DNA of 64,000 nucleotides. It comes from Excoecaria cochinchinensis (lineage: Eukaryota; Streptophyta; Magnoliopsida; Malpighiales; Euphorbiaceae). The notes beneath the pieces are model-generated. The model searched no databases. It was not told the origin of the DNA and saw only the letters and a program-made list of their open reading frames with translations. The translations under genes and the position numbers were made by a program. Shown one piece after another: positions 35,401-48,133 of the stretch. Position 1 is the first letter of the stretch. Every line of letters starts with the position of its first letter. The stretch lies in the NCBI GenBank assembly GCA_947683425.1, contig CANTUQ010000017.1:372001-436000 (forward strand), given 5' to 3'.

Positions 35401-37525
35401 ATTTGTTATTTCTTATTATTTGGTTTATTTTGGTCATTAAGCCTAAAAAACCCATTGTATTCATGCTAAAATTGAGTAAATGAGATTTTAGAATTTTACT
35501 TGTCATCATCTTTTACGTTGGATTCAAAATTTCAAATTCCTTATTTCCTAGTTTAATCTTAGTTTTTTTCATGTAAATCACGTTTTTTATGCATAAAAAT
35601 GAGCTTTTCAACTTTTTCATGCATTAAATTGGCTTAAAATTGCATTTTGAATTAACTCGAGGACTGATGACGTCATTCCAGTGTTGGGAGTGAAATTCTG
35701 GTTTGAGTCACGGTTATTAAGGCGTGACTCGGGCTTTTCAGCCTTGACTCGCATGTGACTTGGTCCTGGTATTCATTCTGCCTTGCGCGCTCATCATGCC
35801 TTCTCCGTTATTCCTCATGCATTCATGTTCCGCTTCCCTTGCCAACCCATTCCTCACGTCGCCTCGCATTGCAATTTAATTGTTTTGGCCACTGTCATTT
35901 TTTTGCATACATTTTGATGCCCATTTTCTTCATCTTATTTCCTTAAGTATCATATATTGCATTTTGCACTTTTTCCTACTTCTATTTAATTAGCTTTTAA
36001 ATATATATTGCATGTCATAAGAATTTATTTTATTTTCTATTTTCATAATATTGTTCATAATTTTATTTGTTCTTGAGTAGCCAAAGAAATAATATTGTTT
36101 TATAATTTAAAACTAAAAATAGAGGAAAAAGGGAAAGGCCACGAAGCACTGGATCTTTGATCTTTGAGCAACCAAATTGAGGGTAATATTCTTGAGCCCC
36201 TAAGATTTATTCATCTAGTGTTTAGGATTTTTAACTTACTATAAATATTTATTTCCCTCTTTTATGCCTAATTTTCTTGGAACTTTTATTTCTTCGATTC
36301 TTGCTTTCTTGGGTGTTATTTCTTGGTTTTTCTTATGATTTCATTCATTAATCCATAAAAACCTCTTAAAATTGTGTAAAAATTAAGTTAACAGGTTAGT
36401 TGATTTTTGTTGTTCATTGTTTTCCTCCTCTCTTTGTTTCTTTCCTGTCAGCTTTTGATTTTTTTTATTTCTTTAGATCACTTAATTTAAGTTTGTTAAT
36501 ATGTTATTTCTTATTATTTGGTTTATTTTGATCATTAAGCCTTAAAAACCCATTGCATTCATGCTAAAATTGAGTTAATGAGATTTTAGAATTTTACTAT
36601 TCATTATCTTCTACCTTGGATTCAAAATTTCAAATTCTTTATTTCCTGGTTTAATCTTAGTTTTTTCATGTAAATCATGTTGTTTATGCATAAAAATTAG
36701 CTTTTCAACTTTTCCATGCATTAAAATGGCTTAAAATTGCATTTTGAATCATGTTGAGGACTGATGGCGTCATTCCAGTGTTGGGAGTGAAATTTTGGTT
36801 TGAGTCACGATCATTATAGCGTGACTCGCCTGTGGCTTGGCCTTTTCGGCCTTGACTCGCCTGTGACTTAGTCCTGGTATTCATTCTGCCCCACGCGCGC
36901 ATCATGCCTTCTTCGTTATTCCTCCTGCACGCATGCTGCGCTTCCCTTGCCAACCCTCCCTCACGTCGCCCCGCATTGCAATTTAATTATTTTGGCCACT
37001 GCCATTTTTTTGCATACATTTTGATGTCCATTTTCTTCATCTTATTTCCTTATGTGTCATATATTGCGTTTTGCATTTTTTTCCTACTTCTATTTAATTA
37101 GCTTTTAAATATATATTTCATGTCATAATAATTGATTTTATTTTCTATTTTCATAAAATTTTTCATAATTTTCTTTGTTCTTAAGCAGCCAAAGAAATAA
37201 TATTATTTTGTAATTTAAAACCAAAAATAGAGGAAAAAGGGAAAGGTCACGAAACACTGGATCTTTGAGCAGATAAATTGAGGGTAATATTCTTGAGCCC
37301 CTAAGATTTATTCATCTAGTGTTTATGATTGTTAACTTACTGTAAATATTTATTTCCCTCTTTTATGCCTAATTTTCTTGGTTCTTTTATTTCTTTAATT
37401 CTTGCTTTCTTGGGTGTTATTTCTTGATTTTTCTTATGATTTCATTCATTAATCCATAAAAACCTCTTAAAATTGTGTAAAAATTAAGTTAACAGTTAAT
37501 TGATTTTTATTGTTCATTGTCTTCC
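32439..37525 (+). repeat. 1.1-kb tandem array in LTR B, part 2
   Basis: Continues the unit broken at 17249. The marker ATGCCTTCTCC(G/A)TTATT lies at about 32539, 33639, 34694, 35797 and 36904, with spacings of about 1055-1107 bp. Interrupted at 37525 by the solo LTR. No ORF in the units looks like a gene. Confidence 0.93.
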
Positions 37526-37859
37526 TGTAACACCACTTAGCAATACTAGCAACCATATGATAACATAGCCGGTATACGACATCGAGTGAAGGATTCTACC
37601 AAACAAAATTCAAAAGGTATAGTTACAAATAATGGGAAAACCGAATTATAAAATTTCTTTCAATAGCAAATACTTTCACATCCATAACTCGTATAAAATT
37701 CTTCACTTTAATCGTAATACATATAGACCACTTATTTCTAAAATAGTGGTTAATTAGATTACAAATAACAGTTTCAAAATCTATTAAAAATACTCCTACA
37801 GACTTGCTGGCCTTGACTACTGCGGAATGTCTCTAGTGACACTTCTATCTCCAAACCTG

Positions 37860-37890
37860 CACGGATGAAACACCCGTGGTGGACGACCAC
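37860..37890 (-). repeat. Twin hairpins in the second LTR family
   Basis: CACGG...CCGTG (37860-37878) is joined directly to GTGG...CCAC (37879-37890). It is the counterpart of the twin hairpins of the Tekay LTR, with the second stem changed in sequence but still paired. Confidence 0.65.
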
Positions 37891-38436
37891 TCACAGTAGT
37901 CGTTAACAATACACTCAAATAATTACATATAAAGTCGCATATCTATTACTTCATATAAATATTGTATTTAGAACATTTAAGCCTATTAAAGGCAAATGTA
38001 AAACTCAAATATGTATTTGCACTCATATAAGTTACATCTAATTACTTACATACCAACAATCTCATATAATATTAACTGTTATATCAATTATTTATTTCAT
38101 GTTCTTCAAATACATTATAAATGTTTGCTTATCTTAACTTCTCTTGCTTATATGGTTTACTCTAATTAGAACAAGTATCCTATATTTGTTTATCATGTTC
38201 TTATCTTTATCTCCTTACCGTCGAAATTACATTCATCTAGAAATAACATAAGAATATTCGTCCATTTCCAATACCTTTAAGTTTCTTGCACAACATATTC
38301 ATATTAACAAATATAGACTCATGATGTATCAATATAAACCAAATAAAATTGTTATAATTAATCATTACTGTTACATGCATGGAAATATTTAGTTTATCAT
38401 TTTCTTAAAACTAGAGCCTTTATAACTAGTAACAAT

Positions 38437-38889
38437 TGTAAGTTTTCGATCAATAATTTCATACTGACATCATCATAAACATTCATGCCCCATTCGGATC
38501 TTGAATATAATAATAATCACATAGAAAAAGTGAATAGATCACTTACCTTGAGCGGAATTCGACATGATGAAGAGAAGTTTGACAATCACGAATGTCGTAA
38601 ACTAGTTTCTCTCCCTTAACCCTCTTTATGCAGCATATGCTTGATGGAAAGCAAAAATACGATCGTTATGTATTTTGTTTTGTTTGCTAAACTTAATTAG
38701 GGTGGAGAGAGGACTAGTTTATATACCCTATTAACTTTAGATCTAGTACGTCCATCAAATACTAATTTAACGGTTAAGATTTAATATACTATTAAATAAA
38801 AGGATAATCCTAAACCTAACTTAATATGGGTTTAAATGTAAATAGAAGTATAGGCCAAATAGACTTTTAATCTGGCCACACTTCTAACA
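38437..38889 (-). repeat. 3' LTR of the Copia element
   Basis: 453 bp, paired with 44737-45189 at 451 of 453 positions by eye. A polypurine tract (AAGTGGGAGAA on the - strand, 38890-38900) adjoins it. Confidence 0.96.
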
Positions 38890-39247
38890 TTCTCCCACTT
38901 GGCCGGATGTTCCATCATCATATTTAATAGTATAACATAAGGCTAGCAAAGATTAAATCTTATAAACCGTTAACATCATAAACACCTCAACATAACAAAT
39001 TACATAATGCGGGTTATGGCAGTCATACACAGTATAGTCGCATACTCCCTTCCATATACCACTACATTAAGAACTTATTATGTCAGGTTCATAAGTTGTA
39101 TATAAACAACATACAGTCCACATACTTGTTATGAAAATACATACATATTTCTCATTCAAACAATCATGTATACGTAAACACAATGAATAAGAAATATAAA
39201 ATTCAGAAACATGTCATTATTGAGCTCAAGAGTGTTAAACATTATTA
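38890..39247 (-). other. Copia 3' UTR with polypurine tract
   Basis: About 360 bp between the pol stop and the 3' LTR. The polypurine tract is at 38890-38900; nothing else is recognised. Confidence 0.7.
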
Positions 39248-42200
39248 TCAATCATCAATACAACCAAGACCCATCCTAAGCACATGTTCTTTAAATGTCT
39301 TTGGTTGTAAACCTTTAGTTAGAGGATCTGCAATCATAAGATCCGTCCTAATATGTTCTATACACACTCTTTGTTTCTGAATCTCCTCTTTAACAACAAA
39401 ATACTTTAATTCCATGTGTTTTGCGCCTCTGGAATATTTGTCATTTTTAGAGAAGAAAACTGCTGCAGAATTATCACAATAAATTTTCAGCGGCTTACTT
39501 ATGGTGTCGACAATCCTAAGCCCTGAAATAAAGTTCCGCAGCCATAATGCATGAATTGTAGCCTCATAACAAGCTACAAATTCTGCTTCCATAGTGGATG
39601 AAGCAATAATAGACTGTTTGGCATTTTTCCATGAAATTGCTCCTTCAGCTAATAGGAACAAATAGCCAAACGTTGACTTTCTGCTATCAACACACCCAGC
39701 AAAATCTGAATCTGAATATCCAATCACATCTAAATGATTAGACCTCTTATAAGTGAGCATGTAATCCTTTGTTCCTTGAAGGTATCTCAACACTTTTTTT
39801 GCAGCTTTCCAATGATCAATACCAGGATTACTTTGATATCTACCCAGCATCCCTACTGCAAAACTGATGTCGGGTCTAGTACAGGTTTGAAGGTACATCA
39901 AACTGCCCACAACAGAAGCATATGGAATTGCTTCCATTTCATTACGTTCTACATCATTCTTTGGACATTGAATAAGACTAAATTTATCTCCCTTTTGAAT
40001 AGGGACTACACTTGCTGAGCATTTGCTCATGTTAAATTTCTCAAGAATTTTCTCAATATAGGCTTTCTGAGACAGTCCTAATAAACCTTCTGATCTCTTA
40101 CGGAATATTGAAATTCCGATCACATAGGATGCCTCTCCCATATCTTTCATTTCAAAACTCTTAGAAAGAAATTCTTTAGTCTTATGCAATATACCCAAGT
40201 CATTAGCAGCAAGCAAAATGTCATCAATATACAGAACTAGAAATATAAACTTACTCCCACTGATCTTTCGGTAAATACACAGATCAACAGTGATTTCCTC
40301 AAAACCAAAAGAAGTAATGGTATTATTGAACTTAATATACCATTGCCTGGAAGCTTGTTTAAGTCCATATATTGACTTCTTCAATTTACACACCATATTT
40401 TCTTTACCTTCAATGGAAAAACCTTCAGGTTGATCCATATAAACTTCCTCCTCAAGATCCCCATTCAGAAAGGCTGTTTTCACATCCATTTGATGTAACT
40501 CTAAATCAAAATGAGCTACTAATGCCAAAATTATTCTCAAAGAATCTTTCTTTGAGACGGGTGAAAAAGTCTCCTTATAATCAATGCCATCTTTCTGAGT
40601 ATAACCTTTGGCAACAAGTCTAGCTTTATATCTTTCAACATTGCCATTTGAGTGGCGTTTGGTCTTAAAGACCCATTTACAGCCAACTCTTTTAGAACCT
40701 TCTGGCAAGTCTACAAGATCCCAGACATTATTTTGAGCCATTGATTCTAACTCTTCTTTCATAGCATCAATCCACTTTTCAGACTTATCACTACCTATGG
40801 CTTGTGAAAATGAAACAGGATCATTATCAATGCCACAATCAAAATCTGACTCTTGCAAATAAACCACATAATCATTAGGAATAGCTGACCTTCTAACCCT
40901 TACAGGTTTATTTAAGGCTATACCAACCGGTTCATTTGTATGAGTTGGTGGTAAGTTAGGTTCTTCATGGGGTACTTCTTCGTTATCCAAATGTTGTTCT
41001 TGATTATTTTGTTCTTCCAAATCAGGGACAACATTTGTTGTGGTTATGGATTTAAGAACATTTATGGGCAATGGAACATCAACCCTTATTTCATTAATAT
41101 CCATAACTTGATTTTCAGCACTCCCACTAACCTCACCATTCTCTAAAAATTTGGCATTAGCTGTTTCAACAATTCTAGAACTGTGGTTTGGACAGTAAAA
41201 CCTGTACCCTTTGGATTTCTCTGGGTAACCAATAAAGTAACCACTAACTGTTCGAGAATCCAATTTTCTTTCATGTGGATTGTAAATTCTTGCTTCTGCT
41301 GGACAACCCCAAACATGCAGGTGTCTTAAACTAGGTTTCCTTCCAGTCCATAACTCAAAAGGAGTTTTAGGAACTGCTTTACTAGGAACCCTATTTAACA
41401 AATATACAGCAGTTCTTAATGCATACATCCACAAACTTTTGGGTAATGAGGTATTACTTATCATACTCCTAACCATATCCATTAATGTTCTATTTCGCCT
41501 TTCTGCCACACTATTTTGTTGTGGTGTGCCTGGCATAGTATATTGTGCACATATGCCATGACTTTCAAGGAACTTGGCAAATGGACCAGGACATTGTCCA
41601 GATTCATCATACTTTCCATAATACTCACCACCTCTATCTGATCTTATAATTTTTACTTTTTTATCTAGTTGCCTTTCAACCTCCTTTACAAACACCTCAA
41701 GGGCATTTACAGCTTGAGATTTTTCATGCAGCAAATAGATATAACCATACCGTGAAAAATCATCTATAAAGGTGATGAAGTATTTTTCTCCATTAAAGGA
41801 CGGAGTGTCAAAAGGTCCACAAATATCAGTGTGTATTATTTCAAGAAGCTGACTGCTTCTTGTGGCTCCTTTCTTGCTATGTTTGGTTTGCTTGCCTTTA
41901 ATGCATTCCACACATAAGCCAAGAACAGTAAAATCTAGATTTGGTAAAATCTCATTCTTTACTAATCTTTCTAATCTTTCTTTGGATATATGACCCAAAC
42001 GTTTATGCCACAAATAAGCAGAATATTCATTCACCAAACTACGTTTTATTCCAATATTATGATTAACATTAAATAGGGATTCAGAAAAAACATCATCAAG
42101 TTTCAATTTATATAAACCATCCATAAGAATTCCAGAACCGATAAAGGAATTATTCTTATACAAATTGAAATAACCATGTCCACCCTTAAAGGTATATCCA

Positions 42201-43408
42201 CTAGCATCAAGTCTAGAAACAGAAATTAAATTTCTAGAAATCGAAGGTACATAGAGAGTGTTCATTAGATCCAAGTGATGCCCTGTATCTAATGTCAATC
42301 GATAAGTCCCTACACCTTCAATTGGGGCCTTCATTCGGTTCCCCATAAATAAAAATTTGCTAGTTGGGCTTATGGTTTGGATTGAAAGGAATCCCTACAT
42401 AATATTAGAAACATGAGTAGTGGCACCAGAATCAAACCACCAAGTATTAGAAGGAACTTCAGATAAGTTTGATTCTAAGCATACAGAAACATAATGTATA
42501 CCTTTCTTTTCGAACCAAGCCTTACGTTTTAAGCAATCTTTCTGATAATGTCCTTGCTTCTTGCAGAAGTGACATTTATCGAATTTTTGTTCCTTCTTTT
42601 CATCATTAGCAACCTGTGAAACTTTAGCAGGTTCCTTTTTCTTGAAATTCTTGGCCTTTGGTTTGAGTCTTTTTCCAGCTCCTTGACCCACTAAGTTAAT
42701 AGAATGAACTCCTTGTTTCTTTAATCTCGCTTCCTCCTGAATAAGCTTACTGGACAATTCATCAATGTTCCACTTATCCTTTAATGCATTATAATTGATG
42801 TGGAACGGTCCATATTCAGTAGGAAGTGAGTTCATGATAAATTGTACTAAGAAGGAGTCTTCTACAGTCATACCTAGTGTCTTAAGTCTTGCTGCAATAT
42901 TAGTCATTTCAAGGACATGTTGCTGCATACTCTTTGACCCATCAAACTTCATGGTCGTGAGTTCAGCCATAAGTGTCCCTGCAAGTGCCTTATCAGCAGA
43001 ACGGAACTTATCTTCCACTAGCTTAATAAAATCTTTGGCATTCTGATTTTCAGTGCTAGGAAGTGTAGACTTAATGTTGTTGGCAATTGTCATTCTCATA
43101 AAATTCAAGCATAATCTATTAGACCTTATCCATGCCTTATGGTGTGCCTTTTCAGCCTCTGTACTAGTATCATTAATGTCAGCAGGCTTATCCTCTAATA
43201 GCGCCAAGTCAAGATCCAAAGCACCTAAATGGAAAGTGACTTGTTCGCTCCATTCAGAAAAATTCACACCAGTGAACAAGGTAACAGAAGAAGCTTGAGA
43301 GTGAAGATTAATAGCTGCAAGTATAAAACGCTCACTTATTAACAGATTCATACAGGAAGCACATACATTAAATATATATTGCAGGTTTCCTTTGGGTAAA
43401 CTCAACAA
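39248..43408 (-). pseudogene. Copia gag-pol polyprotein with one in-frame stop
   Basis: Gag is followed by a zinc knuckle (CHFCKKQGHYQKDC) and protease (WWFDSGATTHVSN, catalytic Asp). A TAG stop at 42395-42397 comes eight codons after the protease motif, and the same frame then continues. Integrase: H-H-C-C finger (WHKRLGHISKERL ... CVECIKGK), DDE core (IHTDICGPFDTPS, FIDDFSRYGYIYL, TPQQNSVAERRNRT). RT: WVFKTKRHSNGNVERYKARL, HQMDVKTAFLNGDLEEE, LYIDDILLAAND. RNase H: YSDSDFAGCVDSRKST, SSTMEAEF, ADPLTKGL. In Copia, integrase precedes RT, as here. The start codon is uncertain (43408 or 43351). The stop is most simply CAG to TAG. About 1390 codons in all, a normal full length. Confidence 0.95.
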
Positions 43409-44722
43409 TACATATCATTATTATCATTAGAATGCTATTTAAACTTTATGAGAAAATTAAATAAACTTTACCAAATATATATAGCATCTTTGGATAACTA
43501 TATATATGTGACAATAGTATATTAATTTTCTCCTTTATATTTATTAGTTATAGAACATTGATTTACCTTTGGGTAAATTCCTTAATTTCTATCAACCAAT
43601 AAATTATTTATAATAGCATATGATAAAATACATAAATTATATGACTACACATTCAAATTAATTTGGCCACTTTGGTGACTAACAAATTAATTTTAATCTT
43701 AATGTCATACAATATATATTACCACACATTTTCAAAATTAATTTAGCCACTTTGGTGACTAATAAATTAATTTTGATCATACTATCATAAAATAATAATA
43801 ATAATATACCCATGAGATAAATTAAGATTGAAATTTTGGTTATAGGTCAAAATAACATTAATATGACCAAACATAAAAATCAAAACTTTAAAATCAATTT
43901 ATACAATATTATTAAACTTTATGGATCAAAAGATAATTTGCCATAATTAATAATTCCATACAATAAACAATTATAATTTGATCCAAATAAGACAATCATA
44001 ATTTGATACAATAACAAAACTTAGCTATTATCCTAAACACATAAAGTGGCAATATTCTTCTTTATTACGGCAGCATCATCAATTACGGAAACGATAACAT
44101 CATTCATCAAATAAATTCTTTCGGCCACCACTTTCAATATCATTAGGCAGCAAACTTCTTTGGCAACAACCAAACTTCATAAATTTCATTAAGACGGCAA
44201 CCTCATAAATTATAACTATTATTATTATTCTTCATATGTGCTGCCCTAAAACGAAACAAAATTAACATTATTTGTTTCATCGGATCAATACGGCGACACT
44301 AACTTCTACTTCCTTTTATTAATCTTTAATTCTAGTTGCCCTTAAAGCAAATAGACTTAAGTTTCATTATGCTGCAAGTTTTATTATGCCATAACAATTA
44401 ATATATAAATATATAATCGTGACCTAAATACAGCATAACTAAAACATAAATACAAAATTCTTTATTTCTTATATTGTGGCGGCAACCTAAAATATTTCTT
44501 TTGTTTTTAGGGCAACTATGGCGGCACCAATTCACTTCAATTCCTTATTCTTAATTTACCGGCGGCAACAATATATATATATATTTATATATATATAATG
44601 AAAATTTAATCTTAATGTAAAATTCTAAATTTTACCAACATAATAATATTTATGATCAATATCATAATTAAAACAATCATTAAATCATAAATCTAAGAAT
44701 TATTATTTATTCAAAATCACAG
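43409..44722 (-). other. Long untranslated leader of the Copia element
   Basis: 1.3 kb without a gene. It is AT-rich with scattered GGCGGCAAC-type words. A ~45-bp direct repeat lies at about 43658-43702 and 43735-43780, each copy being AAATTAATTT(G/A)GCCAC... ending in AAATTAATTTT so that its ends are inverted. An AT-rich palindromic run lies at 44571-44596. Confidence 0.6.
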
Positions 44723-44734
44723 GCTCTGATACCA
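44723..44734 (-). promoter_or_regulatory. Primer-binding site of the Copia element
   Basis: TGGTATCAGAGC on the - strand, two bases inside the 5' LTR, complementary to initiator tRNA-Met. Confidence 0.92.
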
Positions 44735-44736
44735 CA

Positions 44737-45189
44737 TGTAAGTTTTCGATCAATAATTTCATACTGACATCATCATAAATATTCATGCCCCATTCGGATC
44801 TTGAATATAATAATAATCACATAGAAAAAGTGAATAGATCACTTACCTTGAGCGGAATTCGACATGATGAAGAGAAGTTTGACAATCACGAACGTCGTAA
44901 ACTAGTTTCTCTCCCTTAACCCTCTTTATGCAGCATATGCTTGATGGAAAGCAAAAATACGATCGTTATGTATTTTGTTTTGTTTGCTAAACTTAATTAG
45001 GGTGGAGAGAGGACTAGTTTATATACCCTATTAACTTTAGATCTAGTACGTCCATCAAATACTAATTTAACGGTTAAGATTTAATATACTATTAAATAAA
45101 AGGATAATCCTAAACCTAACTTAATATGGGTTTAAATGTAAATAGAAGTATAGGCCAAATAGACTTTTAATCTGGCCACACTTCTAACA
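44737..45189 (-). repeat. 5' LTR of the Copia element
   Basis: 453 bp, paired with 38437-38889. Followed by target duplication ACAAT, after which the host solo LTR resumes. Confidence 0.96.
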
Positions 45190-45488
45190 ACAATCACTCA
45201 TACATCACAGTTTATCTTTCATGTTATTGCTTTATCATTTTAATACAATCACAATAACTGAACGTTTATGCATAACAATTTACTTAATTCTTTATCATAA
45301 TATATACATTTTAGATAGGGAACTATACGATTAATAAATCACACAAACATTCATTACAACACAACTTTAAGGTTCATTTATATGAAAATATTTATTTATC
45401 AATAGCTTCCATATTCTTTATTTAGCACTTTTTCACTCAATTATTGCCTGTATTACCAAGGAGGTGGATAATGGGTTGAAACACATAG

Positions 45489-45659
45489 GTACCCGAGGGT
45501 ACAATTACACATAAGGATCCATATGAGATTCATAACACATAGGGATCCAAGCAGGATCCAAAATCGCATAGAAATCCAAATACGATTTAGAGACGCACAG
45601 GGATCCAATCAAGGTCCAATGCATAGGCTGCAACAATAAAGACCCTATAGGCATGCTTA
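45489..45659 (-). repeat. Hairpin ladder and palindrome in the second LTR family
   Basis: Stems GTACC/GGTAC (45489-45502), GGATCC/GGATCC (45543-45559) and AAATC/GATTT (45572-45588) are followed by GGATCCAATCAAGGTCC and the near-palindrome ATAGGCATGCTTAT (45646-45659). It is the counterpart of 23042-23251 in the Tekay LTR. Confidence 0.6.
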
Positions 45660-46232
45660 TCTATCCACGACTCGGTTGATGCAGGCTATACATATATTTA
45701 TTCCATTTTATGACACCTAATTCATTATCACATTTCCATATTTACTCACATGCTTATTGTGATCATATAATGATCACACATTCATTCATTCACATAATGT
45801 TTATACCCGTCATAATCATCGTATCCATAAATAATTATTATGACCATATACTGTTCACAAACTTGCACATCTATAAATATATTAGATTTACATATCGTGC
45901 ATAACACTGTTATGCTCATCATATTCTCATATAACACCTATTCACACATATACATACTACATACACACTTATATTCTCGTTGAATCTATAAATGCTTATC
46001 CATGCACTTAGACATCATGAAATTTCACATTCATGTAATCATGCAAATCATTAAACTCATTTACTACTTATATGACATCTATTTCATACCATACTTACAT
46101 ACTGCTATATCGCATAATACTTATTTTGAATTACTTTCCATATATTAATCACTTAAATATTCATATTATTGCCTTAAACATGCATTAGATGAAACCTAAA
46201 AGGATTCAAAAAAGTTCTAATTCAATTCGGAG

Positions 46233-46520
46233 TCAAAATGGAGAATATAGACAAAACAGGGGTGACCAACGGCCGTGCCTTATAACCAACGGCCGTCCCC
46301 ACATGATTGACGGGCGGCCATGGACAGACGAGCAATGGCAGATGGATGGGTATGATAGGTGGCAATCAAGCCTAACCCACGGGCTTAACATCGACTGATG
46401 GGCATCCTTCCATAACCGACGGACAGCCATGGATGGACGGGTTTGACCGACAGACGGCCATCAACATACAGGCATAATCCTTGACCGACGGGCATTGCCC
46501 ATCATGAACGGGCATCCTTG
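46233..46520 (-). repeat. CpG-rich dyad cluster in the second LTR family
   Basis: Degenerate repeats of ACGGCCGT, GACGGGCGGCCATGG, GACGGACAGCCATGGATGG and GACGGGCAT across an otherwise AT-rich LTR. The position relative to the palindrome and splice-donor-like site matches the hairpin repeats of the Tekay LTR. The two short ORFs across it are not convincing. Confidence 0.75.
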
Positions 46521-47890
46521 GGAATAATTACCATACAAACAGAATACCCTGCAACCAAAATAGAATTTAACCCTAAATTGTTCAGCTTGAAACATCATGC
46601 AAACACCATTTTTAGCCAAAATGGTCTCTTAACAAATGATCCCTAAGGTGTTAAATTTCTAATGGCATAAATTTCAGGTCATTTGAAGGTGTAACCTAGG
46701 AAATATGATATAAAAAACACAGACTACTCCAAAGCCCTATTCCAAGAAAAAGGCTACTATTTTGGACACTTTTGGGGACCATAGGGCCAGAAATAAATTA
46801 TGGATATTTCTAGAACTTTTATAGACACAGAAGTATCTGTTCAAACTTATCTAGAATCACCCAATTTAGAGATCCCTAACACAATTTATAACCTAAAAAC
46901 CAGATTGAGGTCAGATAACACCATAGACAGAACCGGTTCCAATCACCTGACCAAAATAGAAATGCTTCTGTTTTGGTCACTTTTGAGGGTCTTAGATCTG
47001 AAATTAGCTCATGGTCATTTCTATGACAATTATAGGTATGGAAGTCAAGGTTCCAAAACAATTAGGTTCAGTTAATTTGGAGTTCTAAAACTCCACTTAT
47101 ACCTAAAAAAGTCAACAAAGGTCATTCTACACCTTTGGCCAGAATTGCACTATAAAATTCAACAAGCCTATAGTCAACTAATTTGACACAACCAATCCAC
47201 CAAATTCAATCCAAACCAACATAATGCATATATAAACACCTTAGAATATTCAATTCATCAACAATTATTCATTAATATAAAAATTAACACAACAATTCCC
47301 AAACCTCATTTGATGGCTCATTCATCTTTACTTTTGCTTTCTTTCTTGTTCTCCTTCTCTTTCATGGTCATAATCATCCAAAATCCCTCATTAACATCCA
47401 AACATATCACTAATAAGAATTCTTAACTATTTAAGAAGAAATCAAAGATATAGGAGACTTATTTCTTACCTTTTTTCATACAAATCTTCCATCCAAAAAC
47501 ACTTGAAACTTGAGGAGTCCAAAACTTCAATCTTGTGTCTTGGATTTAGGGAGAGTGGCATGAAGTAGGAGATAAAGAAATCTCCTCTCTTTCCCCTCTC
47601 AATTGGACATCCAAATTGGCCTAAAAATGGCCAAACAAAATGGCTTAGTAATGGCCATTTAATTCATGTTAATCCACCTTGCCACATGTCACATGCTCAT
47701 TAGTTCCTTTTAAGATTTTTATCCAAACTTTCACTTTAATCCTTTATCTCTTAATGCTTCATACATTTAACATGTAATTATTCCATTGTCAAACATTGGC
47801 CCATATACTAATTAATTCCTTGAAGTTAATCCATAAATGTAAAATAACCAAATTATCCTTAACCTTTTTACTTAATACCGATTACCTCCT

Positions 47891-48133
47891 TTACTACACT
47901 TAACAATTGTAATCACTTGATAATGCACTTTCGATCACTAAATTAATTCTTTTGATATAATAGAAATCATACTTAACAGATTTCAACTTACCATATTTAA
48001 CGAAACTTTCCATTTAATGATGATTACGCCTTTCATTTCATTTTACTACTTTAATCAGCTCATATTACATTTACCTTTTCATTTACTTTATTATTTTCAT
48101 TTTCATACCAAGTAGCTCTTTTCTTGCTTTAAA
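47891..48133. repeat. Direct repeat flanking the foldback element, left copy
   Basis: 243 bp matching 49484-49715 (232 bp), with an 11-bp indel and a few substitutions. Both copies begin near TTTAC(T/C)ACACTTAACAAT and end CTTGCTTTAAA. Confidence 0.92.

Larger units (their letters stand above)
38437..45189 (-). mobile_element. Ty1/Copia element, nearly complete and young
   Basis: Two 453-bp LTRs (38437-38889 and 44737-45189) with target duplication ACAAT at 38432-38436 and 45190-45194. LTRs start TGTTAGAAG and end TTACA on the - strand. I count two differences (38480/44780 and 38593/44893). PBS, one long gag-pol frame with a single stop, and PPT are in order. The lineage within Copia is not assigned. 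Confidence 0.96.
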
